The notes below the pieces were generated by a model. It was not told the DNA's origin. It was given only the letters and a program-made list of their open reading frames with translations, and did no database searches. The position numbers and the translations under genes were made by a program. This document shows, one piece after another, positions 1-10,470 of a DNA stretch of 64,000 nucleotides (position 1 is the stretch's first letter; every line of letters begins with the position of its first letter). The stretch comes from Gossypium raimondii. Taxonomy: Eukaryota; Streptophyta; Magnoliopsida; Malvales; Malvaceae. The stretch lies in NCBI RefSeq assembly GCF_025698545.1, contig NC_068577.1, positions 23,577,250-23,641,249 on the forward strand, read 5' to 3'.

Positions 1-205
1 TGGGGGAGAAAATAAAAATTTTATTGGAAGTAAACATTTTGGAAAAATTTCTAATGGCCTAACTACTAAAAGATGAAGCCCAACCCTTAGTATACCTGCA
101 AAATAAAAAAATAAAATTTATTAAGCAAACCAGATCAAATAACCAATGAAAAAATTAACAAAGAAAAACAAATAAAGTAAAAAGGATAATAGAGACCTGG
201 AAGTT
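1..205 (-). other. Non-coding 3' flank of the minus-strand Athila-like element
   Basis: AT-rich sequence just beyond the last recognisable integrase-tail codons of the minus-strand Athila pol. No ORF or named motif is visible. It is probably the spacer between pol and the 3' LTR, which would lie outside the window. The assignment rests on position only. Confidence 0.4.
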
Positions 206-1100
206 ATGTATTTCGGAGATCAACGGACTGTTTATCCCGAGTCACAGAAGCATCCCTGTAATGCTTCAAATGTTGTCCATTGACTTTGAATGTAAGCCAA
301 GTCTTTATACGTTTGACCTCTACAGCTCTATGAGGATAAACATGAACTATTTCAAAAGGTCCTGACCAACGAGACTTTAATTTCCCTTAAAACAATTTAA
401 GCCTAGAATTGAACAACAACACCTCTTGTCCAGGTTCTAATTGTTGTGGCATAATCCTCTTATCATACTATTACTCGATCTTCTTTTTCTACAGTTGAGC
501 GTTATTGTATGCCTAAGCTCAGAATTCTTCCATTTCATTTAGCTCAAGTAATCGTTTATTACCAGCAGCGAACCAATCCATGATCAGCTTCATGATGGCC
601 CAAAATGCTTTATGTTCTAGCTCCACAGGTAAATGGCAAGGCTTCCTATAGAAAATCATGAAACTTGATATCTCCAGTGCTGTTTTAAATGCAGTAGGAT
701 ATGCCTATACAGCTTTAGAAAGTCTGGATGACCTATCTTTACGAGTTGGATTTACCACTTTCTCCAAAATCTGTTTAATTTCTCTATTATAAAATTCTGC
801 TTGTCCATTTGTCTGGGGGTGATATGCCATGGCAATCTTATGCCACACCTCATAGCTATTCAATACGTTGGCGACTAAATTGCAGTCGAAATGGGAGCCT
901 TCATCATTAATAAGTACATGAGGTGTACCAAATCTTGTAAAGATATTTTATGCAAGAACCACACCACCGACTTGGCATTATTAGTAAGGAGAGAAACAAC
1001 TTCTACCCACTTAGAGACATAATCTATGGCCATAACTACATACATATTACCCTAACCACTTAAAGACATAATCTATAGCCATAACTACATACATATTACC
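206..1100 (-). pseudogene. Athila-like Ty3/gypsy integrase core and C-terminal tail remnant
   Basis: Reverse-strand translation gives the second half of a retroviral-type integrase, the enzyme that joins retroelement cDNA to host DNA. Visible pieces in order are VVMAIDYVSKWVEV (strand around the first or second catalytic Asp), a stretch matching the usual LINDEGSHF region, YHPQTNGQAE (ending in the catalytic Glu), and the tail pieces RLKLF, KLKSRWSGPFEIV and FKVNGQHLKHYRD, which are typical of the Athila integrase C-terminus. Several in-frame stops and a local tandem duplication break it. It continues directly from the RNase H/integrase block at 1101-2096. What is seen is motif order; the clade is inferred from family knowledge. 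Confidence 0.8.
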
Positions 1101-1105
1101 CTAAA
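1008..1105. repeat. 49-bp tandem duplication inside integrase
   Basis: Two adjacent 49-bp copies (1008-1056 and 1057-1105) differ at only a few positions; both contain ACATACATATTACCCTAA. The duplication falls between the central integrase domain and the catalytic core of the minus-strand Athila remnant. Its length is not a multiple of three, so it also shifts the frame. Confidence 0.85.
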
Positions 1106-2096
1106 AAGGTGGAAATGGACCAATAAAGTCGACCCCCCACACATCAAACAACTCAACTTCTAAAATGTTTTGCAGTGGCATTTCATGCCTCCTCGATAGG
1201 TTTCCTATTCGTTGATAGCAATCACATATCTGATAGAATTTATGAGCATCTCTGAACAAACTTAGCCAATAGAAACCAGATTGGAGAACCTTTATAGCAG
1301 TTTTTATTCCACCGAAATACCCTCCGTAAGATGTTGAATGAAAATGTTGCAAAATGCTCTGAATTTTATCATCCAGAACACATCTCCTAATAATTTGATC
1401 TGCACAGTGTTTGTATAAGAAAGGCTCATCCCAATAATATTTCTGGGCATCATGAAGAAGTTTTCTTTTTCTTTGACTGGTAAGCTTAGGTGGTAGCAAC
1501 CCACTCACTAAGAAATTTACTATATCGGCATACCAAGGTAATACCGTGACAACTAGTAGTTGCTCATCTAGGAATTCTTCCTTAATGAGTTGAATATTGC
1601 CATCTTCATTTCCTACTTCTAACCTTAATAAGTGATCAACCACTTGATTCTCGGTCCCTTTCCTATCTTGAATTTCAAGATCAAATTCTTGCAACAGTAA
1701 TATCCACCTGATTAACCTAGGCTTGACATCTTTCTTGGTCACCAAATACTTAATCGCAAAATGGTCTGTATACACTGTGACCTTGGTACCAACTAGATAG
1801 GATCTGAATTTGTCAAATGCAAATATCATAACTAATACTTCATTTTCAGTAGTAGTGTACTTAAGATGTGCATCTATCACGGTCCTGCTCACATAATATA
1901 TAGCATGGAATACATTGTAATTCTTTTGCCCCAATACTGCTCCTACAGCAAAATCGCTGTCGTCGCACATAAGTTTAAAAGCCAGTGTCCAGTTTGGTAC
2001 TATGACAATTGTTACTGTCACCAATTTCTTTTTTAATTCTTCAAATGCTTTCGAACAGGGCTCATCAAAATTGAAGGCTCTATTGTGTTCTAACAA
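1101..2096 (-). pseudogene. Athila-like pol: RNase H and integrase zinc domain, 331-codon open stretch
   Basis: A 331-residue open stretch of a Ty3/gypsy polyprotein. Residues about 40-160 are the RNase H domain that removes the RNA template ([25 protein letters not shown], ending [12 protein letters not shown] where the family usually has ADHLSRL). Residues about 240-310 are the integrase zinc-binding region ([13 protein letters not shown], then CDCYQRIGN). The family normally has CDxCQR, so the second zinc Cys is displaced. It ends in [15 protein letters not shown], where the catalytic core begins. The Met start is arbitrary because this is an internal part of a polyprotein. It is flanked by broken RT (2218-2808) and broken integrase (206-1100), so it is not functional. 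Athila assignment is by recognition. Confidence 0.88.
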
Positions 2097-2217
2097 GGTA
2101 CAAATGGGTTTGGATATCTTCTAAAAATCCTTAATAAATCTTCAATAAAATCCTGCATAACATAGGAAACTTTTAACACCATTGACAATAGTAAGTGGTG
2201 AAATCTTGTCGATCACC

Positions 2218-2808
2218 TCAATCTTTGCTTTTTCCATGGAAATCCCTTTCTGTGATATTTTGTCCCAAAACAATGCCTTCACAAACCATGAAGTGGAATT
2301 TTTTCCAGTTCAAGACAAGATTAGTTTCTTCATAGCGACAAAGAACAAACTCTAAATTCTTCAAACAGTTCTCAAAATTAATGCCAAAAATAGAGAAATC
2401 ATCCATGAATACTTCAAGAAACTCTTACACCATGTTTGAGAATATCGCCATCATGCAACACTAAAATATTGTTGAGGCATTACACAACCCGAATAACATT
2501 CGTCTAAATGTGAAAGTTCCATATGGACACGTGAAAGTGGTCTTCTCTTGGTCATTGAGAGCTACGGCAATCTAATTATACCTCGAGTAACCATCCAAGA
2601 AAAAGTAAAAAGCTTTCCTAGCTAATCTATCCAACATTTGATCGATGAAAGGTAAGGGGAAATGGTTATTCTGAGTTGCTTTGTTAAGCTTGAGATAGTC
2701 CATGCATACCCTCCATCCAATGACAGTACGAGTTGGAATGAGTTCGTTGTTTTCATTACTAATCACGGTGACACCCTCTTTCTTGGGTACACATTGAATA
2801 GGGCTCAC
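2218..2808 (-). pseudogene. Athila-like reverse transcriptase remnant
   Basis: Two open pieces on the minus strand separated by stops. The upstream piece (2572-2808) has VIGWRVCMDYLKLNKAT and HFPLPFIDQMLDRLA, the conserved N-terminal RT blocks, followed by FYFFLDGYSRYN, where the catalytic Asp of the FxxLDGYSGY block is kept. The downstream piece (2218-2406) begins with the catalytic box as MDDFSIFG and continues CRYEETNLVLNWKKFHFMVCEGIVLG, a highly characteristic Athila stretch. The region between (2407-2571) translates as FGLCNAST-type sequence with stops. The enzyme would copy element RNA into DNA; here it is dead. Confidence 0.85.
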
Positions 2809-3099
2809 CCACGACCTATCAGAAATAAGGTATATTCTACTAGCTTTGAGCCATTTGATAATCTCCTTCTAGACAACTTTCTTCAAGATGGGGTTCAACC
2901 TTCTCTGCTGCTCAATAGAATTGCTATGATAATCCTCCAATAAAATCTTATGCATGCAGATAGCAGGGTTGATTCCCTTGATATCGGGGATTGTCCACCC
3001 CAGCGCCTTCTTAGATCTCCTTAGAGCATCTTCTAACTTAGTCTCCTGATCAGGTGTTAACTCTGTAGAGATAACTACTGGCAGAGTGTTGTTGTTTCC

Positions 3100-3363
3100 C
3101 TAGTAGGCGTACTTTAAATGTAACGGCAAAGGTTTTAACTCCAACATGGGAGGTTCCTCTATAGAAGTTCTCGGAGGCTTAAAAGAATGAGCTGATAAAT
3201 CTAATGATTTGAAACTCTTCCTCGGTCTATCTTCAAGCCTCTTGGTCTCCATAAGTTCACCAAGTTCTTCAGTCGTTTCTACTTCACTCAACTCAAATGG
3301 ATCTGCATCATCATCATCAGAATTACTGTGACAAAACTTTACAAACTTTACTTCTACTGCCAT
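3100..3363 (-). pseudogene. Athila-like protease-RT linker
   Basis: 87-residue acidic, low-complexity stretch (DDDDADPF, EVETTEELGELMETKRLE) ending in PPMLELKPLPLHLKYAY, which is the usual lead-in to the Athila RT domain. On the same strand it is followed, with frameshifts, by an LTPDQETKLEDALRRSKKA-like stretch and the RT blocks at 2572-2808. The linker has no catalytic role of its own. Confidence 0.75.
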
Positions 3364-3397
3364 TTTGATAAAACCAATGGCATGACATTCTTAGTTT

Positions 3398-4093
3398 TCA
3401 TCTACAAGTAATTTGCTTGTCATTAACCCTCATTGCTAACTCACCTTTTTTCACATTGATTAGTGTTCTACCTGTAGTTAGAAAAGGTCTTCGAAGAATA
3501 ATCGGTACTTCTTTATCAGCTTTACATTCTAAAATAATAAAATTTGCTGGAAAAATAAATTTATCTACTCTTACTAGCACATCTTCAATTTTACCTTTCG
3601 AATGTGCATAAGAACGATTAGCTAATTACAATGTGACTGTGGTGGGTCTTGCCTTCCCAATTCCTAGCTTCCTGAAGACATACATAGGCATTAAATTTAT
3701 ACTTCCTGCTAAATCACATAATCCCATACCAATGTAATGATTTCCAATTGAACAAGGAATAGTAAGACTCCCTGGGTCCTTCAACTTTGGAGGCAATTTG
3801 TTCATCAGTATAGTTGTGCACCCTTCAGTGAGAGCAACAGTCTCAAATTCCTCCAATCTTCGCTTTTTTGAAAACATATCTTTCATGAATTTTACATAGT
3901 TGGGCATTTTCTCCAATGCTTCCACCAACAGTATGTTGATATAGAGTGTTGGCAATCTATCCAACCTTTTGTCATGAAAAAACTTCACTCCTTCACTTAT
4001 TTTCCTCCTTTCTACACCTGCTATAAACAACATGCAATTCCTTTCCTCCCACAAGTAAAAGTAACATATAGTGACATTGAAAGCACAATCCAA
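3398..4093 (-). pseudogene. Athila-like gag C-terminus and aspartic protease remnant
   Basis: The upstream piece (3626-4093) contains ALEKMPNYVKFMKDMFSKKR, NKLPPKLKDPGSLTIPCSIG and LCDLAGSINLMP. The last is the retropepsin active-site segment, which is normally DLGAS or DLGSS; here it reads DLAGS. After a stop, the piece 3398-3580 continues DVLVRVDKFIFPANFIIL and VPIILRRPFLTTGRTLI, the second half of the protease with the family's ILGRPFL motif changed to ILRRPFL. This protease would cut the gag-pol precursor. Gag upstream of this point is missing: the sequence runs directly into an LTR fragment at 4103-4217, so a large deletion is inferred. Confidence 0.82.
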
Positions 4094-4102
4094 GGTTCAT
4101 GA

Positions 4103-4217
4103 TGTAAAGTTATAAAAATACTAATATAATTTCCTAAAATGCAACTAAATTTACTCAAGTACAAACAATTAACCAAGTCTAGAGGCCTGAAATATACATC
4201 TTTTCAAGAGTTATCAA
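4103..4217 (-). repeat. Truncated Athila LTR start (minus strand)
   Basis: On the minus strand it reads TGATAACTCTTGAAAAGA, then a TTGTTTGTACTTGAGTA stretch and TTTAGTTGCATTTTAGGA. It matches, with few differences, the first ~110 bp of the solo LTR at 11228 on the plus strand. Only the LTR's first part remains, joined to the gag/protease remnant. Confidence 0.75.
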
Positions 4218-4689
4218 TAGGAAGACATAGATCTAGCATATTAGAGTCAAATCTAATAGGGGAATTCATAACACAAGTTAATGTGATAATAGGGATTTTA
4301 ATTAGAAAGAAATTTCAATTAATCAACATAGATTCAGTTGTTCCTACTCTCAAAAGAGATATTAGCATAATTTAAGGATTTCTACGGATCAAGTTACTAA
4401 GTAAAGAAATTGCGTAATTTAGATTGATAGTCACAGATGAAATCTAGGTGTATTATTTCCTCAGTATTGTTTTGCTTCTTGGTTGTTAATCGGTTATTTT
4501 CCTGTATTGTTCTTTGCCATGTTCATTAGTTAATTAATTTAGTTAATTTTAGTTTTTAATCAGTCACTCGAATTATTCGGTTAAAAATATAAAGATGATA
4601 ATTACTAGTACTTTTAGCCTTCGTGGGAATGATCTCTTTGCTGCACTTGTCTTAGTCAAAATTGTAGTTAGTTTTGTGGACATCACGGT
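4218..4689 (+). repeat. LTR or leader remnant of the plus-strand Athila-like element
   Basis: Non-coding AT-rich sequence containing GCCTTCGTGGGAATGATCTC near 4618, a close relative of the CCTCGTGGGAATGATATTCA stretch at 12612 in the solo LTR. This is typical of the 3' part of Athila/Tat LTRs. It directly precedes plus-strand gag codons, so it is read as the 5' LTR or leader. Neither LTR boundary can be placed. Confidence 0.55.
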
Positions 4690-5070
4690 TGTTCCCATTC
4701 TTTTTGAGGGATAAGGTGAAACAGTGGTTAATTCACTCCCATGGGTTTCCATCTCGACTTGGGCTCAGATGACTGAAAATTTTTTGCTGAAGTATTTTCC
4801 ACTAGCCAAAATAGCTAAGTTGAGGAATGACATCTCTTCCTTTACTCAATTTGGGCTTGAGATATAGTATGATGTATAGGAGAGATTTAAGGATCTTCTG
4901 AGAAGGTGTCCTAATCATGGGTTACCTTTGTTGTTACAAGTTCAAACCTTTTACAACGGTTTGAATCCCTCGACTAGACACATAATTGATGCAGCGACTG
5001 GTGGAACACTGAATAATAAGACACCTGAGGCAGCCTAAGAATTTATTAAAGAGATGGCACTAAATAACTA
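4690..5070 (+). pseudogene. Athila-like gag N-terminal part, split by insertion
   Basis: Translation gives DKVKQWLNSLPWVSISTW-type sequence (with a frameshift), then MTENFLLKYFPLAKIAKLRN, DISSFTQFGLEI, RRCPNHGLPLLLQVQTFYNG, IDAATGGTLNNKTPEAA and FIKEMALNNY. This is the retrotransposon gag capsid domain that packages element RNA in virus-like particles. Several codons are now stops. The frame breaks at codon NNY and resumes at 9716 (QWQVIRTKSTKA) after a 4.6 kb insertion, which shows directly that the insertion came later. Confidence 0.82.
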
Positions 5071-5182
5071 TGTCACATCCCAAAATCAGGTTAGTAGAAA
5101 TTGGGTTAATGAACCGAGAGTGGTCATGTTCAAATTTTTTTTAGATTATCTTTTACTCATTTGATAATAAATAAGTATCAAG

Positions 5183-5398
5183 TATAGTGGTTGAGTAGTG
5201 GTGGAGCTGTCATTGATGACCTGTGTTTGAATCTCTTCCCTCACATTATCTTCTATGTGGTGCAACTGTACCACAAACCTTAGTAAAGGTCACACCATGT
5301 TTTTAAAAAAAAATGTTGTAGGAATTATAACGAGCTAGTGAATAGTCAAGTAGTTAAGTGCTTAGTTAATTTCCTAAAGGTCTTATGCTTAATTCCCC
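5183..5398 (+). promoter_or_regulatory. Two tRNA-like A-box/B-box segments near LTR 5' end
   Basis: Segment 1: A-box-like TAGTGGTTGAGTAGTGG at 5185-5201, then B-box-like TGTTTGAATCTCTTC at 5224-5238. Segment 2: A-box-like TAGTCAAGTAGTTAAGTGC at 5343-5361, then B-box-like TATGCTTAATTCCCC at 5384-5398. They resemble tRNA internal promoter boxes but fold into no tRNA I can draw. A matching pair sits at 52941-53142 in another LTR. Confidence 0.4.
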
Positions 5399-5459
5399 AT
5401 ATTCTCATATTTTAATTTAATTTTTGGCTCATAAAACTATGGTCAAAGCTTCCATTACC

Positions 5460-6200
5460 GTCCACTCCTAATTACCATGCAAAAAAAAGATTCTTTCCTC
5501 CTTTAACTAGTCAACCTACCATCTTTTTCCCTATTTTTCACTCCATGTGTTCCCCTCTTTACTTTTCTTCTCCCTATTTTCCTCACTTCCTTTTGAACTA
5601 ATGTATGCCACCCCTAGCACATGAAACCATCCATATCCATTTTTTTCTTTTCTTTTCTTTCAACTTTTTCATTCCCTTTTCTACTCTCTACTTCTTTCTC
5701 TTTCCAAAAAGTAGAGTGGTGACTAGGTAGTTGTCTAACCCTTGAAGGCTATGCACAAATTTTTGTTTTTCATTTTTGTAAAAATCCGCTCTTTCTCCTC
5801 CTTTGAATCACCTTGTGCCACCCCTTATTTGGTTTTTCACCTCCATCTTTTACTTCATTTTCATTCAATTTTTTAGACCGCCACCTTACACTATCATTAA
5901 TTAAGTGCACCACCACCAGACCACCGTTACACCACCGTCAAACCACCACCGTGACCACCACTCTCCTTCTTTTTCCTTCTTCTTTATTTTTCTCTCCTCC
6001 CTTCCTCTTGTACCGAAATTATCCTTCTCTTTTCCTCCTCTTTCGTCGAGTTCTCGTTGGGCTACCGTTACCATCGCCGTGTCATCGTACCTCCACTAGT
6101 TTTGGTGATTTTTTCTCTTTTCTTCACCATTTTTTGATATCTATCATTCGTTTTAGTAACCAAAATTCCTATATCATCTATTTCAATTAGTTTTTACTTT
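5460..6200. other. Pyrimidine-rich stretch in the 5' half of the insertion
   Basis: Strongly C/T-rich plus strand, with runs such as TTTTCTTTTCTTTTC near 5640 and CACCACC repeats near 5905-5960. A 125-codon open frame (5813-6190) exists only because of this composition. No domain is visible. Confidence 0.45.
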
Positions 6201-7479
6201 ATTTTCAAATGTTGTATTTAGTGACTCACTTTCCAAGTGATCCTTTTTCTAGTTTCACATCCCTTTCCGATACAAGATCACAGGGATCCTTCGACCTTCT
6301 CGTTTCAATCAATAAAAAGTAAATATAGTGGTCGAATGAAAAACCATTCTTTCCTCTATTATTTTCCTTTAGGCTGAACGAGTAATAATGTATTTTTTTC
6401 TTCAAATATTAACATATCGTATTCTACTTTATGTTAATGGGTTGATCGATACTAACTAGAAAAGTCACTAACGTTGGAAATGAGATCACATATCGATTGA
6501 TTTTTATAAGGGTAAGTGTTGATGGGAGTTTTCTTACATTGAGTTATTTCATAAAGCGATAAAAACAACCTCCCTAATGAGAAATCATGTTTGTTGATAA
6601 GTAAGTGATCTATCGATTAAATCCAAGTGTAGGCATTCTTGAGAGGGGTGATTCGCTTTGGATCTACTATCAATTATGGGTCTAATCTAAAATGAAAATT
6701 GATATACGCTAATTCCAGTATTTAAATAAATATTATTATTTATATTTTTTATTAAAATACATAAAGTATTCCAAAAAGAGATTAACCAATAGATGTGTAT
6801 TATACTAAGTAAGTAACCCAAATCAACTAGCTTATGAAAAGTTTGTTGTGTGGTTATGATTTTCATTGTTTAAAAAGTATGTTATTCTCATTCTCATGTT
6901 ATGTGATATTATGACATAATCAATTTTACATAACAAATAAATTGTGATATTTCGACATCTTAAAAAAATAAGTGAAACGCATGTTAAACATGCCCTATAT
7001 GATATTATATTGAGAAGTTTGATTTGCATGTTTCAACATGCCCACTGTAACAAGTGAGAATGAAAAATATGTATATATATGTTAATATGGCCATATCACT
7101 TGCATAGGGTGGGACACTATAAGGAGGAAGAATTGATGGCTTTGTCTACAACCTACATGGCACCTTGTTTGTAAATTTGGAGTGTTTGGATGAACAAGTT
7201 CTGGGGAACTCGATTTTGGATTGTAGCGGTGATGGGTACTATGTTTTAAAAAGATTTGCATAATTTTTTTACAAAAACTGCATTGTCATGATCATGTGCA
7301 AAAATATTGGATATTGTTATTTTGAATAATGAGTATATGCTTATTTTTATTGTTATTGTTATGTGTCTGAGGCCGTGTGGCCATTGGACTTAATTTTTCA
7401 ATGACTCACGGGCTAAGGAAGCATCACATGGGCATGTGACACGACCTTTGTGGCCCAACACGGGCCTTAACACAATAAT
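6201..7479. other. AT-rich interior of the 5071-9710 insertion
   Basis: No coding similarity seen. It includes an LTR-like AT-rich tract and, at 7370-7460, short GGCCGTGTGGCC and ACACGGGCC palindromes of the kind found in many LTRs of this window. The sequence GGGTGGGACACTATAAGG near 7104 could be a worn LTR end, but this is weak. Confidence 0.35.
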
Positions 7480-8343
7480 GTCCCTTTAAAACCCTAATCT
7501 CCCTTTTTGTTTTGTCTCATTCCTCCCTAATCCCCCACACAAACCCCAGCCATTGTTTTCCCCTTTCCTAACAAGTCCAACCACTGCACCTTTGCACTAG
7601 TCGAACATCACCGTTCCCATCTATCTCCTCCCCCTTCTCCCTCCCTTCATAGCCCCTAGCCCTTCACACTTCCCTTTTCCTTTTCCTTATTTTTCTTTCT
7701 CCAAATATCCCACCTCTATTCCATCCTCGTCCTCCACCGTCCTCATCGGCATCGACCCCCCAGTCATCCACCGTCCGTGCACCGCCACCATCCATCTTAC
7801 GCATTGTTTGGCCCTTCCCTTTTCTTTTAAATTTTCTTTTAAATTTTATTTTATTATTTTTATTTATTTATTTTGATTTTCCTAGTTATTAATTTTTGTT
7901 TATTTTTCTTCTTTCTTATTATTATTTTTATCATTATTCTTATTTTTATTACTACCTTTTTTGTTCTTATTAGTATTACTATTAGGGATTTATTTTGATA
8001 TTTTTGTTTTAATATTTTTATTACTATTTCTATCTATTTGAATTAGTTATTTTATTCTATTGTTTTTTGTTTATCCTTGTTTTTCATATGAGATATAAAT
8101 TCTATTTTTCTTGTTATTTTCTTTATTTTTATTATTAGCATTTATTTTATTTTAGTTCTTCTATTACTTTCCTATACTGGTATTTCTTATTCTTTTCGTA
8201 CTACATTTAGATCTTAGTTTAGGATTTGGTGATTAGTTGTGTTTTTTTATTAGACTACGTTATTGTGTTGCTTATGATTGTTGTGTTTTGTCAATCTCAT
8301 TTCATGCTGACTTTGGCTGTTCTATTTTACTTCAGGTACATCA
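7480..8343 (+). other. C-rich then T-rich leader of the ATHILA-type ORF
   Basis: The plus strand is C-rich at 7500-7810 (many CCC and CACC runs), then T-rich (TTTTTATTATTATT-like) up to the ORF. The same two-part leader, C-rich then T-rich, precedes the second ATHILA-type ORF at 31096-31735, so the arrangement is a conserved family trait rather than chance. Confidence 0.55.
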
Positions 8344-9360
8344 TGACAAACACACGAGGCAAATCTAAGGTCGTCATATTTGGGCCCTATCTTCGACACA
8401 TGCCATCCATTTCTACGATTTTCACATGGTCCTCAGACCTATATCAGCATCTCAGACAGTGGTCATTGGGATTGGGTCATTGTATTGATTGGGCGGCCCC
8501 AGAGCAGATTCATTTAGCTAATAGGGTGCGTGCACTAATTGCCACAAATCCATAGGACCATTTCTTCTCTATCATCGAGCCACCTACTTAGAGCTTACCC
8601 TCGATTTCTTTTCAACCTTTATCTTACAACACATGATGTCGAGCCACGATGAGCTATGCACCATTTCTTTCAGACTCAGTGGTACGACACATCATCTAAG
8701 CTTCCCTGACTTTAGAGCTGCCCTTGGACTAGATTGAGGAGTCCATGAGAGCCGAGGGGTTCCTCACCTTATACCAACACATCCATTATTCACCGTCTCT
8801 ATACTGGACAGAGCTTACTGCTAGTACGACACCTTATGACCTGAGTCAGTCGAAGGCAACTTCACTACCTCTAGCTTTGTGCTAAATCATGCCATCTTGG
8901 CCCACATGGTGACTGGTCAGAGGGAGAGCACTCTGGTCGTTAGTACATTTGACGCTTATTTTTCGTGGAGCATGGCGATGGGACTCATAATCGACGCTTA
9001 TTTTTTGTGGAGTATGGTGACGGGTCGTATCCTTCACATTGGTTGGACAGATGGCCCCACAAGGACTATCAATTATGAGTCATATGAGGATGATCGAGCG
9101 ACAGCATGGAGTGCGTCCTCCTCGATACTAACTCTCTCATTTTGACCCCCACGACGAGCATGAGGACTTCCTTGATGATATCTCTTTTCACCACGATGAT
9201 CCACCTCGTTCTACACCTTCAAGTCACCCTACCACTGCTACTACCCTTGCGGACCTCTCCGAGCAGTTCACCCATTTTGAGCAGCACTGTTATGAGTGAT
9301 TCGACAGTATTGATGTTACTTTCAGTAGATATGTCAGCATCTCCACATTTCTTCTACTGA
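8344..9360 (+). pseudogene. ATHILA ORF-1-like protein remnant (copy 1)
   Basis: It starts MTNTRGKSKVVIFGPYLRHM and continues LRQWSLGLGHCIDWAAPEQI and LANRVRALIATNP. After frameshifts come a FFSIIEPPT-type stretch, LNHAILAHMVTGQREST and a C-terminal low-complexity part. The order and wording match plant ATHILA ORF-1-type proteins (Pfam family 'Arabidopsis retrotransposon ORF-1'), whose molecular role is not established. It shares MTNTRGK, LGLGxCIDW and ILAHxxTG with copy 2 at 31736-32345. Stops and shifts break it. The start is supported by the shared MTNTRGK in both copies. Confidence 0.72.
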
Positions 9361-9513
9361 GCTTGCGCCTCACAATCCCAATGCCTCTCACGATGAAGGT
9401 CACTAATCTGATTTTTTTTGGTTGTTTTATTTTTTATTTCTATGACTTCTTTTGTTTATTTTCTTTTGAACTATGTTTTTATTTTTATTTTAATAGTTGT
9501 TTTAAGTTGAGTT

Positions 9514-9710
9514 TGTAACCCCTTAATCTTCTTCTGTATTTGTGTTTATTTTCTTATTAGTTTGCTCAACACCTTGCACTGTATTTAGATTTACTCAAAT
9601 GGTTTAAAAAGTATGTTTGAAAACCAAGAAAGTTTTTCTGGGCCATTCTGGTGGCCGATATAGCTTTCCAAGTTCGGTCATGACGATTGCGTCGAGTTTG
9701 GGGTGTTACA
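9514..9710 (+). repeat. Possible internally deleted right LTR of the 5071-9710 element
   Basis: TGTAACCCCTTAATCTTCTT at 9514 resembles the start of the Del right LTR at 52879 (TGTAACGCCCCACTTAATTT). The segment ends with GAGTTTGGGGTGTTACA, a normal LTR end. If real, it is an LTR reduced to its two ends. The evidence is short-range similarity only. Confidence 0.3.
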
Positions 9711-9715
9711 AAATA

Positions 9716-10470
9716 TCAGTGGCAAGTTATAAGAACGAAGTCTACTAAGGCAACTTGTGTTTCTAATATAGAAGTGGTTGCTTTGTTATTGAGTCAGGTA
9801 GAAGTGTTGAGTAAAAAGATTAATGGTTTGAGTTGTAGTAAGCAAGTGATAATGCAATGCGATGCGATTAGGGTAGGGATGATCAATTCGGAATCCTAAC
9901 CTTTCAAGTCTAACAGAGAGCATGAGCAAGTTTATTTTATGGGTAATAATTCTAGACCTCAAAATAACCCCTATAGAAACAACTATAATCTAGGATGGAG
10001 GAATCATCCAAATTTTTCTTAGGGTGGTCAAGGAAATAAAATGTCACAACCCCCTTTGGGTTTTCAACAACCTTATCAGTAAGGAAAGAAGTCAAATCTA
10101 CAAGAGATGTTGACTAAATTTATTTCAGTGTCAGAAACTAAATTCCAAAACGCTAAAACGACTTTGAGGAATCAGCAAGCTTCAATTCAGGGCCCTAAAA
10201 ATTAGAGTAGCCAGCTTGCTAAATTGGTTTCGAAGAGGCAAAAAGCAGTTTACCTAATAACATTGAAACCAACCCAAAATAGTAAGTCCACGCAATTAAT
10301 GTATGAATTTGAAAGGTGTTAATCAAGCCTGAAAAGAAGCTGAATCTTTATGCAGTTGAGAAAAATAATGGGGTTGAGAAATGCACAAAATAGCATAAGC
10401 CAGTGGTCAGAGAATGCAAGCCACCAATTCCATATCCAGCAAAGTTGAAGAAAGACCGCATAAATGAACA
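9716..10470 (+). pseudogene. Athila-like gag C-terminal part
   Basis: Resumes the gag frame broken at 5070: QWQVIRTKSTKATCVSN, EVVALLLSQVEVLSKKIN, then MGNNSRPQNNPYRNNYN and a NLGWRNHPNFS stretch, a hallmark of Athila gag just before the nucleic-acid-binding region. It continues SSQLAKLVSKRQKAV. A Cys-rich zinc knuckle is not clearly seen. Stops at several codons make it non-functional. It leads with frameshifts into the protease block. Confidence 0.82.

Larger units (their letters stand above)
5071..9710 (+). mobile_element. 4.6 kb LTR-retroelement insertion carrying an ATHILA-type ORF
   Basis: It begins TGTCACATCCC and ends GGGGTGTTACA, with AACTA (5066-5070) before and AAATA (9711-9715) after, a 4-of-5 target duplication. 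It sits inside Athila gag, whose reading frame resumes on the far side. The interior holds an LTR-like 5' part with paired tRNA-like segments, a C-rich leader (about 7480-7810) and an ATHILA ORF-1-like gene (8344-9360). No protease, RT or integrase was seen, so it would be non-autonomous. A start-like TGTAACCCCTTAATC at 9514 may mark a right LTR collapsed to about 197 bp. The left LTR end is unclear, possibly near 7110. Confidence 0.7.

Noticed and set aside
5813..6190. 125-codon open frame rich in Phe, Ser and Pro
   Set aside because: Composed of pyrimidine-rich DNA; no domain, start context or conserved counterpart.
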